A DNA stretch of 7,819 bases from Christensenella sp. UBA2853 (GTDB lineage Bacteria; Bacillota; Clostridia; Christensenellales; Aristaeellaceae): the NCBI GenBank assembly GCA_002350845.1, contig DEFL01000064.1, positions 1 through 7,819 of the forward strand. Reading direction: 5' to 3'. A model generated the notes under the pieces. It saw only the letters and a list, made by a program, of their open reading frames with translations, did no database searches and was not told the origin of the DNA. This document shows positions 5,481-7,819 of the stretch, piece after piece (within the stretch, counting starts at the first letter, position 1; the number at the start of each line of letters is the position of its first letter). The translations under genes and the position numbers were made by a program.

Positions 5481-5942
5481 ATGGATTATTGTGATTGGTG
5501 CAACCTGTCTGAAGAAGACAAACGGTTTCAGGTGTACGAAAGCAAATCATGGTTTGTTTTCCTTTCAGATGAACAGGATTATGTGGGACGATGCATTTTG
5601 GTATTAAAGCGTCATTGCAATTCAATGTCAGAGCTGACAGACGAGGAATGGGACGAGCTTCGCAATCTGGTTTGTAAGGTGGAGGCGTGTTTAAAGGCTG
5701 TTTTAGGAGCGGCCCTATGTAATTGGAGCTGCCTGATGAATCATTTCTATAAAGAGGAAGCGCCTGATCCTCATCTTCATATTCATGTCAGGCCCAGATA
5801 TGATAAGCCCATCATGATGAACGGGAGGATTTATGCGGATAGTGAGTTTGGTCATCATTATGCATTGCATAAGAGCGGGGTCATGCCTGAGGAAGATCGG
5901 GAAGAAGTTTTTTTACGACTCAAGGAATGGCTGAATCGCTGA
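5481..5942 (+). CDS. HIT family protein (histidine triad nucleotide hydrolase/transferase)
   Basis: The 153-residue protein has the HIT motif HLHIHVRPRY (98-107), with H98, H100 and H102 and the middle His as expected nucleophile. Upstream VLKRHCNSMSELTDEE (41-56) matches the KRH...LtdeE segment of HIT proteins, and N-terminal CDWC (C4, C7) is the CxxC of the zinc-binding branch. The family hydrolyses nucleoside phosphoramidates, aminoacyl-adenylates or dinucleoside polyphosphates. Some HIT proteins (MccH) cleave the phosphoramide of microcin C-type toxins. The usual G--A/GQ-V-H linker before the triad is replaced by a Cys/Trp-rich stretch and a KEEAPDP insertion (91-97), so the substrate may differ. 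AGGAG lies seven bases before ATG. The product is cytosolic by lack of a signal peptide. Confidence 0.93.
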   Translation: MDYCDWCNLSEEDKRFQVYESKSWFVFLSDEQDYVGRCILVLKRHCNSMSELTDEEWDELRNLVCKVEACLKAVLGAALCNWSCLMNHFYKEEAPDPHLHIHVRPRYDKPIMMNGRIYADSEFGHHYALHKSGVMPEEDREEVFLRLKEWLNR

Positions 5943-5956
5943 ATCGCAAAAGCACG

Positions 5957-5995
5957 TCAGGATCTGCCCGAACAGCTGCACGGCAGATCCATGAT
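5957..5995 (+). repeat. Strong hairpin downstream of the HIT gene
   Basis: GGATCTGCC (5960-5968) is perfectly complementary to GGCAGATCC (5982-5990) across a 13-base loop. TCA/TGA extend the stem by three pairs past a bulged A5991. No T-run follows, so it is not a classical rho-independent terminator, although it could stabilise the upstream mRNA 3' end. CAGATCCATGA at 5984-5994 recurs exactly at 6037-6047. Confidence 0.7.
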
Positions 5996-6047
5996 GGCGC
6001 AGATCAGAAACAGACAGGAAAATCCATTTCTCCGGACAGATCCATGA
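5984..6047 (+). repeat. Pair of 11-base direct repeats
   Basis: CAGATCCATGA occurs at 5984-5994 and 6037-6047 within the 187-base gap between the HIT and flavin-reductase genes. The first copy forms the 3' arm of the hairpin. The repeats could mark a small duplication or a junction. They lie in the more G+C-rich part of the window. Confidence 0.5.
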
Positions 6048-6129
6048 AAATGCGATTGGCCATGGTGAAACCTGGGCAAAACAACCTGAGCGGTCACACT
6101 TTGCGGCCTGAACATGGAGGTAAGAAACG

Positions 6130-6690
6130 ATGGGGAAAAGAAGATCAGTCGCGCCGATCTATTCCATGTGTGTCCAGCCTGCTTTCATCATCGGGACGAA
6201 CAATGAAGACGGGACAGCGAATTTCGCGCCGATCACCTGGGTCAGCGTGACCCAGGAGGAAGACGAAGGATATATGCTGGTGATCAGCATGTTTGGCACG
6301 AAGAGAACGAAAGAGAATGTGCAGCGCACAGGCATCTTCAGCGCGAATCTTGTCAGCGTGGATATGCTGCCGCTGATGGACTATTTTGGCTCCCACCATG
6401 CTTCGGATGGGCCCAAAGACGGGGCAGCATATGAAGTTGGCCGGGGAGAAATCCTGGACGTTCCGGTGCTGGAACAGAGCCGCTGGGTCTATGAATGCGA
6501 AGTGGCCAGAATCGTGGAGACCGGAAACTCCATAACGTTTTTCTGTCCCGTCCGGAATATCCAGATGGACGAGCGGCTTTCGTGCAGGGATCCTTTTGAC
6601 GTTGATCTGACGGTTCTGGAACCTGTAATCTATTCCGGGAAGTATCACAGCCTTGGGAAGCTGCTTGGCGATATCGGAGATTTTCTGTAA
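6130..6690 (+). CDS. Flavin-reductase-like FMN-binding split-barrel protein
   Basis: This 186-residue protein resembles the flavin_reduct domain family (RutF/DIM6/NTAB fold). Fit comes from GTNNEDGTANFAPITWVSVT (22-41), the substrate/flavin loop, then FGTKRTKENVQRTGIFSANL (55-74), where family members bind FMN phosphate, and C-terminal LEPVIYSGKYHSLGKLLG (163-180). Members bind FMN and either reduce free flavin with NAD(P)H for a partner monooxygenase or act as stand-alone flavoproteins. No partner oxygenase is visible, so the role is open. GGAGG (6116-6120) sits nine bases before ATG. Base composition is visibly more G+C-rich than genes before 5940. No boundary dyad precedes it, which suggests a different origin from its neighbours. 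Confidence 0.9.
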   Translation: MGKRRSVAPIYSMCVQPAFIIGTNNEDGTANFAPITWVSVTQEEDEGYMLVISMFGTKRTKENVQRTGIFSANLVSVDMLPLMDYFGSHHASDGPKDGAAYEVGRGEILDVPVLEQSRWVYECEVARIVETGNSITFFCPVRNIQMDERLSCRDPFDVDLTVLEPVIYSGKYHSLGKLLGDIGDFL

Positions 6691-6756
6691 ACCGGGATCC
6701 GTCGGAGCAGGTGCATTGCCGAAATGAGGAGCAGCGGGGTTTGAAAGGACAAGCAT

Positions 6757-6978
6757 ATGAAAAAGGGAAACCGTACTTCATGCATCAGACGGATCATCGG
6801 CAGCATGGTCAATACCGCCGGCCAGGCGGATTATGCCATTGTGCTTGGACTGGCTCTGGAAAATGGGAAACCCGCATCTGACCTGCTGGCAAGGCTGGAT
6901 ACAGCCCGGGAATATCTGGAGCGGTATCCTGAAGCGCATCTGATCCTGACTGGTGGAAATGCAGAACACCGCACCTGA
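6757..6978 (+). pseudogene. N-terminal fragment of a DUF218/YdcF-like protein
   Basis: The 73-residue product contains ADYAIVLGLALENGKPASDL (24-43), then LARLDTAREYLERYPEAHLI (44-63) and LTGGN (64-68). These are the first strand, helix and second strand of the DUF218 (YdcF/SanA/ElyC-like) domain. The family normally continues for 100 or more residues with TEA--M and later conserved blocks. Here the frame stops at TGA 6976, five codons after GGN, and none of the three forward frames downstream resumes the domain. It is therefore probably a truncated gene. AAGGA lies seven bases before ATG, so the stub may still be translated. The break lies about 35 bases before the repeat copy at 7013, suggesting that loss of the 3' part accompanied arrival of the next unit. 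Confidence 0.75.
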
Positions 6979-7012
6979 ACTGAAGACTCATCATATGGGT
7001 TGAAGTTTTTCC

Positions 7013-7040
7013 GGATATCACTCAATCGTCATTGTGCAGG
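7013..7040 (+). repeat. Boundary dyad element, copy J; left copy of a direct repeat
   Basis: CAATCGTCATTG (7023-7034) is a four-base-arm dyad, followed by TGCAGG leading into the G-rich SD of the gene at 7053. The preceding GGATATCACT and this core together match 7732-7752 at 17 of 21 positions, including TATCACT and AATCG. The gene at 7053 is thus bracketed by direct repeats. Confidence 0.6.
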
Positions 7041-7052
7041 GGGGAACAATCC

Positions 7053-7673
7053 ATGGGACTGTTCAGCAAACTCAGGAAAAAAATGGGGCCTGAGTCTTCG
7101 GCTGATGAGAAAAAACTGGAGAAAGTTGCCCGATATCAATCGAAAGATCATCAGGTCATCAGAGATCTGAGAGTAAAAACGCTGGGAAAAGCCGATACAT
7201 ATATCGAGGGCAGGGTATATTGCAAATTATCGGATACAGAAATCGATGTTGATCTTTATGGTGATGTTCCGATTGAATATGCGGAAAAGTGCGCTGAAGC
7301 GATGAATTCCATGTCGGAAGACCTCGTTGATGCCATTTGCCGTGCTGCAAAACAATACTGTCTGGAATATCTGGATGCAGTTGGTGGAGCCGAACTGAAT
7401 GAAATCAATCTGACCATTCCGGTAAACGAAAACACACCGCCTCTTGAGATGCTGAAATGCTTTGACATAAGTGCACTGATCATCGACGTTCCAAAGGACC
7501 CATCAAGGACAGGATATCAGCTGAGCGGGAACTGTGATTGGGAAGAAGAACACGGCATAGAGATCGTTATCCTGGATGACAGGCTGGTGTATCTGGGAGA
7601 ATTTACCGATGAGTCACCCTGGACCGATCATTCGGAAGAAAGCTGGAACGCCGCAGCATCTGTTGATCATTGA
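7053..7673 (+). CDS. Uncharacterised protein with CDWEEEHG C-terminal segment
   Basis: ATG 7053 is chosen because AGGGGGG (7038-7044) sits eight bases upstream. The TTG frame from 7032 starts inside the repeat. The 206-residue product has a basic N-terminus (GLFSKLRKKMG), with no clear membrane segment. A central region (about 35-110) begins DLRVKTLGKADTYIEG and continues with an acidic-amphipathic helix. The C-terminal part is GYQLSGNCDWEEEHGIEIVI (154-173), then LVYLGEFTDESPW (178-190). That C-terminal pattern, GN-CDWEEEHG followed by a strand and a PW, resembles DUF6985-like and related small domains often found beside polymorphic toxins. I am not certain of the family name. No toxin gene is adjacent. 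It is bracketed by near-identical direct repeats. Confidence 0.8.
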   Translation: MGLFSKLRKKMGPESSADEKKLEKVARYQSKDHQVIRDLRVKTLGKADTYIEGRVYCKLSDTEIDVDLYGDVPIEYAEKCAEAMNSMSEDLVDAICRAAKQYCLEYLDAVGGAELNEINLTIPVNENTPPLEMLKCFDISALIIDVPKDPSRTGYQLSGNCDWEEEHGIEIVILDDRLVYLGEFTDESPWTDHSEESWNAAASVDH

Positions 7674-7819
7674 AGCAGAAAGATGCTTTTCATTGTGGAG
7701 CCTTTTTGTAAAGGATAGATTCCAGCTGTCTGGGTATCACTGAATCGGGATTTATCTATCCGATTCTCTGAAAACCGTTGATTTTCCCGCATTTCACGCA
7801 GGTCTGCTACCATAAAAAG
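7674..7819 (+). other. 3' intergenic tail with competing hairpins
   Basis: CCTTT (7701-7705) pairs with AAAGG (7710-7714). GGATAGA (7713-7719) pairs with TCTATCC (7755-7761), and TCC (7721-7723) with GGA (7748-7750). Alternatively GAATCGG (7742-7748) pairs with CCGATTC (7760-7766) around 11 bases. The last two share bases and exclude each other. No gene with an SD is visible before the window ends, and no T-run directly follows any stem. Confidence 0.55.
7713..7766 (+). repeat. Two-arm boundary site, copies G (CCAG type) and G2 (CGG type)
   Basis: GATTCCAGCTGTC (7718-7730) resembles the CCAG-type copies, sharing ATTCCAGCT with 5457-5465. GAATCGGGATTTATC (7742-7756) resembles the CGG-type copies. 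Read as a unit, the arms GGATAGA/TCTATCC and TCC/GGA form an imperfect stem with an internal loop and a variable apical loop. This is similar in plan, though not in sequence, to a folded cassette recombination site. Confidence 0.5.

Noticed and set aside
5960..5990. Rho-independent terminator
   Set aside because: The stem is strong, but no run of T follows. It is kept as a hairpin only.
5927..6250. 107-codon ORF overlapping the HIT 3' end and the flavin-reductase 5' end
   Set aside because: Its composition is Arg/Ser/Gly-rich and low in hydrophobic residues. It has no SD and is out of frame with the convincing gene at 6130.
6145..6756. 203-codon reverse-strand ORF opposite the flavin-reductase gene
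   Set aside because: It is a shadow of a G+C-rich gene. It has no family motif, and the forward product has clear domain features.
3772..7153. Shared CGAAAGATCATC segment at about 3769 and 7142
   Set aside because: The second copy is inside a coding sequence, and a match of this length is expected by chance in a window of this size.
9..7766. Canonical integron attC sites
   Set aside because: The boundary elements do not show paired RYYYAAC and GTTRRRY cores, and no tyrosine recombinase is in the window. Only the general plan is similar.
9..7766. CRISPR array
   Set aside because: The repeats are short and variable, and are separated by whole genes of different length rather than uniform spacers. 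No cas gene is present.

Overview
The window looks like Bacillota (Firmicutes) DNA, probably from a gut-type clostridial or erysipelotrichial lineage. The reasons are moderate G+C, strong purine-rich Shine-Dalgarno (SD) sites before almost every gene, occasional GTG starts, and protein families typical of that phylum. The taxon is an inference. All credible genes lie on the + strand, most are short (about 130-250 residues), and they are functionally unrelated. No housekeeping operon, integrase, transposase, tRNA or rRNA is visible.

Layout: 37-117 is an unidentified 26-residue ORF. 140-889 is a HAD-superfamily hydrolase. 939-1964 is a serine peptidase of family S66 resembling MccF. 2175-2681 is a membrane-anchored protein of unknown function. 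2803-3303, 3342-3734 and 3811-4359 are three mutually different GNAT acetyltransferases. 4466-5008 is a small HExxH-type putative zinc metallopeptidase. 5037-5453 is a fourth GNAT. 5481-5942 is a HIT-family protein. 6130-6690 is a flavin-reductase-like FMN-binding protein. 6757-6978 is an N-terminal fragment of a DUF218/YdcF-like protein. 7053-7673 is an uncharacterised protein with a C-terminal CDWEEEHG segment. Five of the longest-frame starts move to downstream codons with good SD sites: 939, 2803, 3342, 5037 and 7053.

The main unexplained signal is in the gene boundaries. A short imperfect dyad, roughly ACAAATYCSGRTTTGT followed by (C)ARG/GGAGG, recurs at or near positions 11, 891, 1986, 4438, 5012, 5453, 7022 and 7742. 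Several copies run directly into the SD of the next gene, and one begins inside the previous stop codon. The copy at 4438-4453 is a perfect 16-base palindrome. At 1986-2079 and 7713-7761 the two arms seem separated by a variable loop. The gene at 7053 is bracketed by two 21-base direct repeats that match at 17 positions. With a run of unrelated one-gene units, this suggests an array built from cassette-like modules. The elements lack the canonical integron attC core (RYYYAAC/GTTRRRY), and no recombinase is in view, so the mechanism is unknown.

Functionally the set leans towards small-molecule modification and detoxification. An MccF-like S66 peptidase, a RimJ/RimL-type GNAT and a HIT protein are the three enzyme classes known to inactivate peptide-nucleotide (microcin C type) antibiotics. 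Whether these particular proteins do so is inference. The part from about 5943 to 6980 is visibly more G+C-rich, lacks clear dyad copies and ends in a truncated gene, so it may be a separate insertion.
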